Shown here: positions 54,849 to 63,040 of the stretch, in pieces
Position numbering within the stretch: position 1 is the first letter of the stretch
Layout: every line of letters begins with the position of its first letter
DNA from: Hassallia byssoidea VB512170
GTDB taxonomy: Bacteria; Cyanobacteriota; Cyanobacteriia; Cyanobacteriales; Nostocaceae
Reading direction: 5' to 3'
Assembly: GCF_000817785.2 (NCBI RefSeq)
Contig: NZ_JTCM02000010.1
Span: 50,842-114,841 of the forward strand
Length of the DNA stretch: 64,000 bases
Program-made: the position numbers and the translations under genes
The notes under the pieces: generated by a model
Database searches by the model: none
The model's input: only the letters and a program-made list of their open reading frames with translations
What the model was told of the DNA's origin: nothing

Positions 54849-55334
54849 TTAGACATCAAAATGATAAGAGATTGCCCCATCTTCGCTTACTTTAAAGTTA
54901 GCATGAAATTCTTGCGCTTTTTCATCTAAATATTCTCTAGCGACGGCAGCTGGTAGCTGTGACTGCATTGCAAAGCTTAAAACGGTGACACGTCCATTGT
55001 TTTCAGTCAGCATTTGATAAAAAAGAGATTGCAAGCGATCGCTCACCTGTTGATTAATCATTTTTTTCTCTTGCTGAGTGTCACGGTACAATCCAAATGC
55101 TAGCCATCCCCCCAGTATTAAAGTAGGAACGCCAAAAACTAAACCGCCTACAATAGTATTATCATCAGGATAGGTAGCATTTGTATCCACAAATTCTTCA
55201 TCCCAATCTACGGGTAATCGCCGAGATGCATTCTGCATGGAGATTTTGTTAAGTGCTGCTGAAACTGATAGCGTCATAAACATAAATCCCAGTGTAAGCA
55301 GCCATCCAGAAGCTAATTTTCCAGCTGTCTTCAT
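54849..55334 (-). CDS. Two-TM hypothetical protein, paralogue of 57344-57766
   Basis: 161 residues. TM1 about 7-28 (GWLLTLGFMFMTLSVSAAL), TM2 about 62-82 (GGLVFGVPTLILGGWLAFGL), then a cytoplasmic C-terminal domain (RLQSLFYQMLTENNGRVTVL, FAMQSQLPAAVAREYLDEKA, SEDGAISYHFDV) that looks like a small helix-turn-helix-type fold. The gene at 57344 has the same layout and related sequence; the pair flanks a TnpB element and a toxin-antitoxin locus. Function unknown. Confidence 0.82.
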   Translation of the reverse strand: MKTAGKLASGWLLTLGFMFMTLSVSAALNKISMQNASRRLPVDWDEEFVDTNATYPDDNTIVGGLVFGVPTLILGGWLAFGLYRDTQQEKKMINQQVSDRLQSLFYQMLTENNGRVTVLSFAMQSQLPAAVAREYLDEKAQEFHANFKVSEDGAISYHFDV

Positions 55335-55421
55335 AGTTCCACTTCAAAGAATGAGCTTTGTTTGTGATTCTAGCCTCACTTGCCAAAAGCTTCCACTAAG
55401 TCTTTGTACTACCGTATGACG

Positions 55422-55697
55422 TTAGAGATTTTCATACACCTCGTCATCGTTGCGCTTGCCTACTCGAAAAACTTCGATTGTATCCTCTGAAATTGTGTTT
55501 TGAATGCGATACTCACCACTATCGACTCGATAAACACCTGAATATCCTTTGAGTTGCTTATAATCTTGAGGTCTAGGATCTTCTGGTAGCAGCAAAATTT
55601 TAGTCATCACCTGCTTAAAAAATTTGAAAAGCAAATCTATTAAATCTTTACGAGCAGATTTGGTAATACGTAAAGCAAGCGGACTGGATTCAGTCAT
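55422..55697 (-). CDS. RelE/ParE-family toxin
   Basis: 91 residues of the RelE fold: LRITKSARKDLIDLLFKFFK, PRPQDYKQLKGYSGVYRVDS, GEYRIQNTI and FRVGKRNDDEVY. RelE-type toxins cleave mRNA on the ribosome; the C-terminal Tyr and the basic residues are kept. It overlaps the antitoxin gene by 8 bp. It is the second gene of a two-gene toxin-antitoxin operon. Confidence 0.92.
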   Translation of the reverse strand: MTESSPLALRITKSARKDLIDLLFKFFKQVMTKILLLPEDPRPQDYKQLKGYSGVYRVDSGEYRIQNTISEDTIEVFRVGKRNDDEVYENL

Positions 55698-55983
55698 TTA
55701 AAATATTTTCTACTGTAAAATCAGTGTTATGAAGTTTGTTGTAGTCAGCAATCACTTCTTCTACTGAATAAGACTCAGCGTTACTTTCAGTTACTGCACG
55801 TCGAAAATCTGCCACATCTATTGCATCTTCCAATGCTTCCAAGCGCTTTAAGTCCGCATAGCTGATAACTGCTGCAACAACCTGTCCTTCTGATTCAATG
55901 ACAATACGTTCCTGTCCTTCTTCCACAAGAGCGAGAAGTTCTGAAAACTTTTCTTGTGCCTGAGTTGCTTCGACTTTTGTCAT
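55690..55983 (-). CDS. Phd/YefM-family antitoxin
   Basis: 97 residues with a Phd/YefM DNA-binding N-terminus (VEATQAQEKFSELLALVEEG, RIVIESEGQVVAAVISYADL) and an acidic C-terminal tail that would neutralise RelE. It normally represses its own promoter. Here the start codon at 55983 lies only 6 bases after the TnpB stop codon, so the native promoter and operator are displaced; the hairpin GGTGGGG of the transposon end serves as the only nearby G-rich ribosome-site candidate. Confidence 0.92.
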   Translation of the reverse strand: MTKVEATQAQEKFSELLALVEEGQERIVIESEGQVVAAVISYADLKRLEALEDAIDVADFRRAVTESNAESYSVEEVIADYNKLHNTDFTVENILND

Positions 55984-55984
55984 G

Positions 55985-57339
55985 ATGAACTACCCCACCG
56001 CAAGGCGGATGGGGTTTCCAACTTCAATGGGAACTGCATCTAGCAAAACCGAAGTTTTACCAGGTTGACTTACATTCCCTCCATTGGCTGTAGACCTAGT
56101 TCCTAAGTCCAATATCCGCAAAGCCTCATTTCTAATATTGATAGCAGCATTGATATCTCTATCGTGGTGGGTTTGGCACTTATCACAAGTCCAAGCCCTG
56201 ATATCTAATGGCAAACTATCAACCTTATTGAGGCACACACTGCACAGTTTGGAAGAAGGAAAGAACCTGTCAATTTCTGTATAGGTTTTTCCTTCCCATT
56301 CAGCTTTGTACTTGAGCATAGTGCAGAACTGCCCCCAACCACAATCACTAATAGCTAAGGCAAAATTGTGGCTGCGTACCATGCCTTTTACACAAAGATT
56401 TTCTACAGCAATTACTTGGTTTTCGTTAACTATCTTGCGGGATAGCTTGTGCAGAAAATCTTCTCGTACTCGTGAAACCCTAGAGTGAACTTTAGCTACT
56501 AGCCTTTTAGCCTTAGCTCTAGCAAGACTACCTTTTTGCTTACGAGCTAAACTCTGTTGCTTCTTTTTGAGATTCTTAGCATGTCTTTTTGTATGTCTAG
56601 GATTATCAAACTTACTGCCATTACTGGTTATGCAAAAATGAGTTAGACCCAAGTCAATTCCAACTGCTTTACCATCAGTAGATGCTTCTGGGATAGCTTT
56701 GCCGTCATCAACTATGATAGCGACATAATATTTACCATCAGTATTCTGAGAAATAGTGGTAGTTACAAATTTTCCAGCCACTTCTCTATCTTGCCGACAA
56801 TAAATACTTCCTACTTTCCCAGGTAGTTTGAGATAGTCACCATCTAGTTTTACATTAGCTGGATAACTAATCGATTGCCTGCCATGCTTAGATTTGAATT
56901 TTGGAAAACCTGCTCGTTTCTCAAAGAAGTTTTTGTAAGCAGTCGATAGATTTAGTGCTACATATTGCAGGCATTGAGAATAAGCGTCAGTTAGCCAAGG
57001 ATATTCTTTCTTGAGAGCTGGTAGCAGCCCCTGAATAGCACCTCTTGATAAGCCCTTTCCAGTAGACTTGTATGTCTCCTGGCACAAGTTGAGAGAGTGG
57101 TTCCAAAACCAACGACAGCAACCGAAGCTTTTTGCTAAGGCTACTTGCTGCTCTGGAGTTGGATACAATCTAAACTTGTAGGCTCTATACATTATCGGAA
57201 TTATTTATTACTGATAACAGTATATCACGCTCCAAAGAAATAATGTCGCTTGCTATCGGGCACGCTTCGCACTCCTTGGTTTGTTTGTTGGTCGCTATCC
57301 ATCCCCACGCCCTCGACGGATGGGGAATTCCGCGACATT
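55985..57339 (-). mobile_element. TnpB-only IS605/IS1341-type element
   Basis: The proposed extent is from just after the phd start region to the structured left end. The right-end hairpin CCCCA-CCGC/GCGG-A-TGGGG (55993-56014) overlaps the tnpB 3' end, as for omega-RNA ends. At the left, an outer inverted pair AATGTCGC (57242-57249) / GCGACATT (57332-57339) encloses a hairpin CCCCA...TGGGG (57303-57325) resembling that at the right. No TnpA frame is present, so it cannot move alone. Exact ends are inferred. Confidence 0.78.
55990..57192 (-). CDS. tnpB: TnpB RNA-guided nuclease (IS200/IS605 family)
   Basis: 400 residues, full family length. N-terminal helix-turn-helix part (AYKFRLYPTPEQQVALAKSF, CRWFWNHSLNLC), then a RuvC-like nuclease with Asp in GIDLGLTHF, Glu in IAVENLCVKGM and the last Asp in HHDRDINAAINI; a zinc ribbon CSVC...CDKC lies between. 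All three catalytic acids are present, so it is probably active as a Cas12-like nuclease guided by an omega-RNA from the right end. Downstream DNA of that end, the likely guide source, is the start of phd. Confidence 0.95.
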   Translation of the reverse strand: MYRAYKFRLYPTPEQQVALAKSFGCCRWFWNHSLNLCQETYKSTGKGLSRGAIQGLLPALKKEYPWLTDAYSQCLQYVALNLSTAYKNFFEKRAGFPKFKSKHGRQSISYPANVKLDGDYLKLPGKVGSIYCRQDREVAGKFVTTTISQNTDGKYYVAIIVDDGKAIPEASTDGKAVGIDLGLTHFCITSNGSKFDNPRHTKRHAKNLKKKQQSLARKQKGSLARAKAKRLVAKVHSRVSRVREDFLHKLSRKIVNENQVIAVENLCVKGMVRSHNFALAISDCGWGQFCTMLKYKAEWEGKTYTEIDRFFPSSKLCSVCLNKVDSLPLDIRAWTCDKCQTHHDRDINAAINIRNEALRILDLGTRSTANGGNVSQPGKTSVLLDAVPIEVGNPIRLAVG

Positions 57340-57343
57340 CAGG

Positions 57344-57766
57344 TTAAAGATGAAACAGATAACTAATGTTGCCTTTATCACTAGGTTCAAAAGTAGCGTT
57401 GAACTCTTTAGCTTTTTGATCTAGATATTGTTTAGCTTGTTCCCCAGATAGCTGTGTCTCCATCGCTAACTGCAAGACGGTAATTCTACCATTATCGGCT
57501 TTGAGCATTTGATAAAAAGTAGAATCTAGGCGATCGCGTAACAATTTTTGATGTCTTCTACGCAATCCCCAAAGCATGTATCCTCCCCCTGCTGCTAATG
57601 GCAGACCGAAGGCTATTCCTGCAAAAAAAGTATCTGTCGCCTCTTGCTGTTCTATGGTAGTCTGGTCTTTATCTGCTAACTGCGATAAGGCACAAGCACT
57701 CATCATCAAACATATAAATCCGAAGGAAAGCAAGAACCCAGCAGTTATTTTGGTGAGGAATTTCAT
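57344..57766 (-). CDS. Two-TM hypothetical protein, paralogue of 54849-55334
   Basis: 140 residues. TM1 about 7-28 (ITAGFLLSFGFICLMMSACAL; the Cys could be a lipobox-like site but position is weak), TM2 about 48-68 (FFAGIAFGLPLAAGGGYMLW), then a C-terminal domain (LDSTFYQMLKADNGRITVLQ, AMETQLSGEQAKQYLDQKAK, GNISYLFHL) clearly related to the 54849 gene. It lies 43 bp downstream of chlM and may be co-transcribed with it. The TnpB element abuts its 3' end. Confidence 0.82.
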   Translation of the reverse strand: MKFLTKITAGFLLSFGFICLMMSACALSQLADKDQTTIEQQEATDTFFAGIAFGLPLAAGGGYMLWGLRRRHQKLLRDRLDSTFYQMLKADNGRITVLQLAMETQLSGEQAKQYLDQKAKEFNATFEPSDKGNISYLFHL

Positions 57767-57809
57767 AATTGCGGCAAAATATAAAAGCTATATTGCCGCG
57801 ATCTTAACC

Positions 57810-58496
57810 TCACTTACGTGTAGCTTCCAGTATTCGCGAAAAGTAAAAGCGAGTCCGAGTCATTGACTGTCTTTCCACGCTAAAACCGTTTTTTTCCAAT
57901 ATTTTCACCACATCAGCTTCACGATGCAAATAAGCGCGAGTTGCTTTACTCGGTCCTGGGAAAAAACTGCCGATTTTTTTCAGTATACTCAGAGCGAAGG
58001 TTTTCGGCGCAAAGCTGAGAATTACCCGCGACTGTGCTAAAGAAGATAGATGAGAAATCATCTCGTCTGCTTTTTCTTGGGGATAGTGGATGAGAACATC
58101 CAGGCAAATGACGGTATGATAACTACCACTCAACGCTTCTAAATCTTGGACGGCGAAAGTGGGATTTTCTGCTTGTCCTAAGGTTTCTAAAGCTCTATCC
58201 TTGGCTTCCTGCACCATTTTGTCAGAAATATCGCTGGCATAAACTTTCGCATTATCTGCCGCTAGGGGGATGCTAAGACTACCCACACCACATCCAGCAT
58301 CGCAGATTGATATTTCTGCTAAATTGCGATCGGCTTTTAACCAGCTAAGGACTGTATCGACGGTTTGCTGATGTCCGTTGCGGATGTCTAGCTGAACTTT
58401 GTTGACTTCGCCATCACCATAAATACGTCTCCAGCGGTCGAAGCCTGTGGAATTGAAATAATTTTTAACAATTGTTTTATCGTCGGTTGCGTTCAT
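57810..58496 (-). CDS. chlM: Magnesium protoporphyrin IX methyltransferase
   Basis: 228 residues. ChlM/BchM methylates Mg-protoporphyrin IX with SAM, a committed step of chlorophyll synthesis. Diagnostic segments: VKNYFNSTGFDRWRRIYGDG, SAM motif ICDAGCGVGSLSIPLA, YASDISDKMV, and ICLDVLIHYPQ. The C-terminus RFYFSRILEATR is typical. It heads a minus-strand run with the small membrane protein; this strongly supports a photosynthetic host. Confidence 0.95.
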   Translation of the reverse strand: MNATDDKTIVKNYFNSTGFDRWRRIYGDGEVNKVQLDIRNGHQQTVDTVLSWLKADRNLAEISICDAGCGVGSLSIPLAADNAKVYASDISDKMVQEAKDRALETLGQAENPTFAVQDLEALSGSYHTVICLDVLIHYPQEKADEMISHLSSLAQSRVILSFAPKTFALSILKKIGSFFPGPSKATRAYLHREADVVKILEKNGFSVERQSMTRTRFYFSRILEATRK

Positions 58497-58576
58497 GTTG
58501 AATTTTTAAGGGTTCCCAAAAGTTAAAGTTATCATTGATGGGAACTTCTAAGAAGGCAGAAAATATGGATTTTTTC

Positions 58577-59776
58577 TCACGCAAAGTCGCTAAGACGCAA
58601 AGGTAATCGCTGCCAGGTTAGTTGTTTGGTTGTTTCGTCGAAATGCCAGCGTAATAAGTTTGCAGGTTGATTTGGGGAGATTCCGGTTAAAGCGTTCCGC
58701 AAGGTTGCCGTACTCGGCATCGCCTTTCTTGGTGCTTCGGTTGCGAGAATTATTGCAGTTTCCACATCACAACCCCACTTTACCAAATTCTGCACTCCTA
58801 CCAATAAAGGTAAAGTCGTCCCGGATAAAGTTCCATCTGGCAATCTTGCAGTGCCGTTTTTTACTTCAATTTGTCGAGTATCCCAAGGATACACCCCATC
58901 AGCAAGTCCCAAAGGCGATAAAGCATCACTTACTAAAAAAAGTCCTTTTTGAGAACTGGCGCGTAAGAGAATTTGTAGCATAATCGGGGAAACATGTTCA
59001 CCGTCGGCAATAAAACCACACATGACATCAGGATTAAGAATTGCTGCGCCTAATAATCCCGGTTCGCGATGATGTAATAATGGCATGGCGTTAAAAGCAT
59101 GAGTCACCATCGTTGCACCCAGTTTAAAGGCATCTTCGGCTTGCAATGCGGTGGCTTGAGAATGTCCTAAACTAACGATAATGCCCTTGGAGCGTAAGTA
59201 GGGAATGACTTCACCAGTAGGATCTAACTCTGGTGCGAGAGTAATGACTTTGACAATCTGGGTATAATCGCCTAAAACTCGCTTTACTTGTTCAATTGTC
59301 AAAGGTAACAGATATTCTGCTGGATGTGCGCCGCGCTTTTGGTAATTTAAAAATGGTCCCTCTAGATGTACACCAAGAATTTGCGAACCGACTTTTTGAT
59401 GAGAAATAAAATCAGCACAAACAGCAAGCGATCGCTGAATATTATCCACCGAAGTTGTCACCAGCGTCGGTAAAAATCCATCTACCCCCACATCCCAAAG
59501 ATATTCACAGATTTTCTGGAGAAAGTCCAAATTTTCCGCTTTTAATTCCGGAAATGCCAACCCCAAAGCACCGTTAATCTGCAAATCGACACCACCCAAA
59601 GAAACCCAATCACCACGAAGATCGAGCAATTCCACTTCCTGAGGTGCAACGCGCTTGAAAACTGTAGTCATTGGTAAAATTCGCTCAATTATACCCTCAC
59701 GAACAAAGAGCATCTGCAAATCTTTGTATCCCGGCACTCTAGCATTGATAATATCTATGGGCGTTGCTTTGCTCAT
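58577..59776 (-). CDS. nagA: N-acetylglucosamine-6-phosphate deacetylase
   Basis: 399 residues from ATG 59776 (MSKATPIDIINARVPG). The longer frame to 59899 starts in repeat DNA ([21 protein letters not shown]) and is rejected. NagA removes acetyl from GlcNAc-6-P in amino-sugar and cell-wall recycling. Metal and catalytic residues: VHLEGPFL (Glu), VSLGHSQA (His), VTHAFNAM (His), VSDALSPLG (Asp). The N-terminal GGVDLQINGALG lacks HxH, as in the mono-metal E. coli type. The upstream region is entirely repeats. Confidence 0.93.
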   Translation of the reverse strand: MSKATPIDIINARVPGYKDLQMLFVREGIIERILPMTTVFKRVAPQEVELLDLRGDWVSLGGVDLQINGALGLAFPELKAENLDFLQKICEYLWDVGVDGFLPTLVTTSVDNIQRSLAVCADFISHQKVGSQILGVHLEGPFLNYQKRGAHPAEYLLPLTIEQVKRVLGDYTQIVKVITLAPELDPTGEVIPYLRSKGIIVSLGHSQATALQAEDAFKLGATMVTHAFNAMPLLHHREPGLLGAAILNPDVMCGFIADGEHVSPIMLQILLRASSQKGLFLVSDALSPLGLADGVYPWDTRQIEVKNGTARLPDGTLSGTTLPLLVGVQNLVKWGCDVETAIILATEAPRKAMPSTATLRNALTGISPNQPANLLRWHFDETTKQLTWQRLPLRLSDFA

Positions 59777-59945
59777 CACGATAGTTTGGTAATTGGTAAT
59801 TGGTAATGGGTAATGGGTAATTGGTAATGGGTAATGGGTAATGGGTAATTCTTCCTTGTCCCCCTTGTCCCCCTTGTCCCCCTTGTCCCCCTGCCCCATT
59901 CTCCATTACCCATTCCCCATTCCCCACTCCCCACTCCCCACTCTT
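59777..59945. repeat. Repeat-only divergent spacer between nagA and purE
   Basis: TAATTGGTAATGGG-type units (59786-59850), TTGTCCCCC 9-bp units repeated four times (59855-59890) and CCCATTCCCC/ACTCCCC heptamers up to the purE start. No unique sequence remains for promoters or ribosome sites. Confidence 0.92.
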
Positions 59946-60452
59946 ATGATCAGTATTATTATGGGCAGCGATTCGGATTTACCCATCATGCAGGGTGCGA
60001 TCGCTATTTGTGAAGAATTTGGCATTCAAACCGAAGTTGCCATTGTTAGCGCCCATCGTACCCCAGAACGCATGGTTGAATACGCACAACTTGCACACCA
60101 ACGCGGCATAAAAGTGATTATCGCCGGTGCTGGCGGTGCTGCTCATCTTCCCGGAATGGTTGCATCTTTAACTCCACTTCCGGTTATCGGTGTTCCCGTT
60201 CCCAGTCGTCACTTACAAGGACTTGATTCGTTGTATTCTATTTTACAGATGCCTGCGGGTATCCCAGTTGCAACCGTGGCAATAGGTAATGCGACAAATG
60301 CGGGTCTTTTGGCAGTACAAATTCTTGCTACCCAACAACCTGAATTGTTGGAAAAAGTGCAAAAATATCGCCAAAATCTCTGCGAATCGGTAATGGCAAA
60401 GCAAGCCAAGTTAGAACAACTAGGCTATCAGCAATATTTGTCCCAGATGTAA
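59946..60452 (+). CDS. purE: N5-carboxyaminoimidazole ribonucleotide mutase
   Basis: 168 residues from ATG 59946 ([15 protein letters not shown]). The longer frame from 59841 is repeat-encoded ([11 protein letters not shown]) and rejected. PurE converts N5-CAIR to CAIR in purine synthesis. Motifs: [17 protein letters not shown] (catalytic His), [17 protein letters not shown] and PVIGVPVPS, with [18 protein letters not shown]. It is full length. The ribosome site is not visible because repeats reach to within a few bases of the start. Confidence 0.95.
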   Translation: MISIIMGSDSDLPIMQGAIAICEEFGIQTEVAIVSAHRTPERMVEYAQLAHQRGIKVIIAGAGGAAHLPGMVASLTPLPVIGVPVPSRHLQGLDSLYSILQMPAGIPVATVAIGNATNAGLLAVQILATQQPELLEKVQKYRQNLCESVMAKQAKLEQLGYQQYLSQM

Positions 60453-61377
60453 GCAGCTGTCATGCGTGAGTTGTGGTTACTTACTTAATTTTTAATTATT
60501 TGTTAATATCTATACTTAATCTTGATACTAGGGGTAACTAAAATTACAAGTAAACTTGTTGTCCCGGAAAAAATTTACCAACCTCTTATCTGTATGTAAA
60601 AATTTATTAAACTTTTTTAGCTAAATTTAATAATATCTTGACTTTTATATCCCGATGTCTGGAAATGCTGACACTGTAACGGATACAGTTACTTTATTTA
60701 CGGTTTTGGGTACGTGGAGGTAAAGGCAAAAACCAAAAAATAGTATTTAAGGCTACAGAATTCCTGATTGGCGTAATAGAAAATCAATCTACTTTATTCG
60801 TGGATTCACCAAAAGTTTTCTACAGAAATCATGCTCATGAATTCTGTTTAGAGGCGTTTGTGCATTGTTGCACAATTTCAGGTGTTGATATTAAAAAAGG
60901 TAATTCTTCCGAAATCGATTCATTGTTTATGCTCAGTTACCCTTGAAAAAATTATCTCTTTAAAGAATAATTTTTAAAGAGTCAATGAAGGAGACTTGAC
61001 TGTTATAGAAAATACATAATAATGATTTATTATGAAATCCGTAATATATACAGAGGTAGCAGCTTAGTTATTAACTTCAACAATGTTTATATAAACTGCT
61101 TCATAACTAAGGAATAAGCTCTTTGTCCTTTCCTTCAAAAACAGTTGATTGTAAACCGGAATCAACACAAAAATTCACATTATCTCAAGAAAATGCAAAT
61201 AAACTTTAAAAATTGTCGGGTTAAATATTGCTGATTTCAAAGAAAATGCTATTGCTGGAAAAAAAGTATGCAAAAAACTCCTAAAATGCACATTGATTTA
61301 AAATTTTGCAACTAGAAAAAGGAGTATATTTCAGGTAGATTCCCAAGAACGAAATTTGAGTAACTTCCAAGATAAAA
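60453..61377. other. Long leader region upstream of amt
   Basis: 925 bp, AT-rich, without a coding frame. It includes an imperfect hairpin near 60530-60565 (GGGGTAAC...GTTGTCCC with ACAAGTAAACTTGT inside), an inverted pair GTAAC/GTTAC near 60678, and TTGACT at about 60996 with TAATGA 18 bases later, a possible promoter. NtcA control is expected for amt genes, but no GTA-N8-TAC site was found. Confidence 0.4.
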
Positions 61378-62850
61378 ATGAGTATCAAAAAGTACTCAGA
61401 TTCAGGTAAAAACAGAAAATTGTTGGTACTCATGAACAAAAAAGAAGTGTTGAAAAAAGTTGTGATAATAGGGGCGATCGCCTCATTGCTTCTAGGTGTA
61501 CTGACGGGTAATGCCTTCGCAGCACCCACAGATGTAAACGCAGCAATCACTAATGCTCAAGAATCTGCGGATACAGCATTTATGCTGATTTGTGCAGCAC
61601 TCGTATTGTTGATGACACCTGGATTAGCATTTTTCTATGGTGGATTTGTGCGATCGCGCAATATCCTGAATACATTGATGATGAGCTTCGTGCTGATGGC
61701 GATTGTTGGAGTCACCTGGATTTTGTGGGGTTACAGCCTTGCTTTTGCACCAGGTAATCCGTTCATCGGTGGCTTAGAGTGGTTTGGGTTAAACAATGTC
61801 GGCTTAGAAACAACCGATTATCTCAAAGGAACAAACCCGGCGGAAATAGTTTCCTATGCGCCGACAATTCCCCACCAGGCATTCATGATTTATCAAGCCA
61901 TGTTTGCCATTATCACCCCAGCGTTGATTAGTGGTGCGATCGCCGAGCGGATGAACTTCACCGCTTACTCATTATTTGTGCTGCTATGGTCTACCTTTAT
62001 TTACTCTCCCCTAGCGCACATGGTATGGGCTAAAGGCGGATTTTTGGGCTTGGCTGGTGGATTGGGCGCCCTAGACTTTGCAGGGGGCACAGTCGTGCAT
62101 ATTAGTTCCGGTGTTTCTGCCCTCGTCGCCGCCATGTACCTCGGACCCCGGAAAACCTATCCCGACCGTCTTAGCCCTCCGCACAACGTTCCCTTCATCT
62201 TGTTGGGTGCTGGCTTGCTGTGGTTTGGCTGGTTCGGCTTCAACGCAGGTAGTGCCTTGGCTTCTGGCGGTTTGGCAACAACCGCATTTGTCGCCACCAA
62301 CACAGGTGCGGCAGCGGCAGCTTTAATGTGGCTAATCCTGGAAAAAGTCTTGCGCGGTAAACCAACAGCAGTTGGTGCAGCCACAGGTGCAGTTGCCGGA
62401 TTAGTTGGTATCACCCCAGCCGCCGGATTTGTCACACCTCTAGCTGCGATATTAATTGGCGGTATCACCTCGTTTGTTTGCTTTTATGCCGTCAGCTTCA
62501 AGCACAAAGTCAATATTGACGATGCTTTAGATACCTTTCCCGTGCATGGTGTCGGTGGGACAATCGGAGCGATTCTCACAGGAATCTTTGCCACCACCGC
62601 AGTCAACTCAGCAGGAAAAAATGGCTTGTTGTTTGGCAATCCCGGTCAACTGGTAACGCAAATTATCGCCATTGTCGTTGCCTATATCATTGCTGCTGTC
62701 GGCACCTGGATTATTTTGAAGATTCTAGATGTCACAGTCGGGTTGCGAATCAAAGAAGAAGCCGAACTGCAAGGCATGGATATCAACGAACATGGCGAAG
62801 AAGGATACAACGAAGAATTCGGAGAGCGCATTAGTGTTACTAATAGGTAA
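61378..62850 (+). CDS. amt: Ammonium transporter (Amt family)
   Basis: 490 residues. A cleavable signal-like N-terminus is followed by 11 TM helices with Amt landmarks: DTAFMLICAALVLLMTPGLA, FFYGGFVRSRNILNTLM, DFAGGTVVHISSGVSALVA with the first pore His, and FPVHGVGGTIGAILTG with the second. It forms a trimeric NH4+/NH3 channel in the inner membrane. ATG 61378 gives the longest frame; ATG 61432 (MNKKEVLKKVVIIGAIA) gives a more typical signal peptide and may be the true start. No glnK/glnB gene adjoins it. Confidence 0.93.
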   Translation: MSIKKYSDSGKNRKLLVLMNKKEVLKKVVIIGAIASLLLGVLTGNAFAAPTDVNAAITNAQESADTAFMLICAALVLLMTPGLAFFYGGFVRSRNILNTLMMSFVLMAIVGVTWILWGYSLAFAPGNPFIGGLEWFGLNNVGLETTDYLKGTNPAEIVSYAPTIPHQAFMIYQAMFAIITPALISGAIAERMNFTAYSLFVLLWSTFIYSPLAHMVWAKGGFLGLAGGLGALDFAGGTVVHISSGVSALVAAMYLGPRKTYPDRLSPPHNVPFILLGAGLLWFGWFGFNAGSALASGGLATTAFVATNTGAAAAALMWLILEKVLRGKPTAVGAATGAVAGLVGITPAAGFVTPLAAILIGGITSFVCFYAVSFKHKVNIDDALDTFPVHGVGGTIGAILTGIFATTAVNSAGKNGLLFGNPGQLVTQIIAIVVAYIIAAVGTWIILKILDVTVGLRIKEEAELQGMDINEHGEEGYNEEFGERISVTNR

Positions 62851-62910
62851 TGCGATTTCTGACTGCTGACGATATCTTGAGCAGTCCGTTTAGAAGAGCG
62901 TGTTCATACA

Positions 62911-62944
62911 ATATCCCTGACAAGTTTTACGAAGTCGGGGATAT
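62911..62944. repeat. ATATCCCTGAC/GTCGGGGATAT palindromic element
   Basis: An 11-bp stem with one wobble (62911-62921 / 62934-62944), preceded by AGAGCGTG as in the copy at 31821-31854. It lies after amt and may shape its 3' end. Confidence 0.75.
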
Positions 62945-63040
62945 GAAGCTCGATATTTTCATAAATCTGCGCTCGTATTGCTCTAATTCGATTTAAATCA
63001 TCTAAAATCTGATTCAAAGAATTAGTAAATATCGCGCCTT

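Noticed and set aside
61151..61167. NtcA-like site GTAAACCGGAATCA upstream of amt
   Set aside because: It departs from GTA-N8-TAC and has no -10 box at the expected distance.
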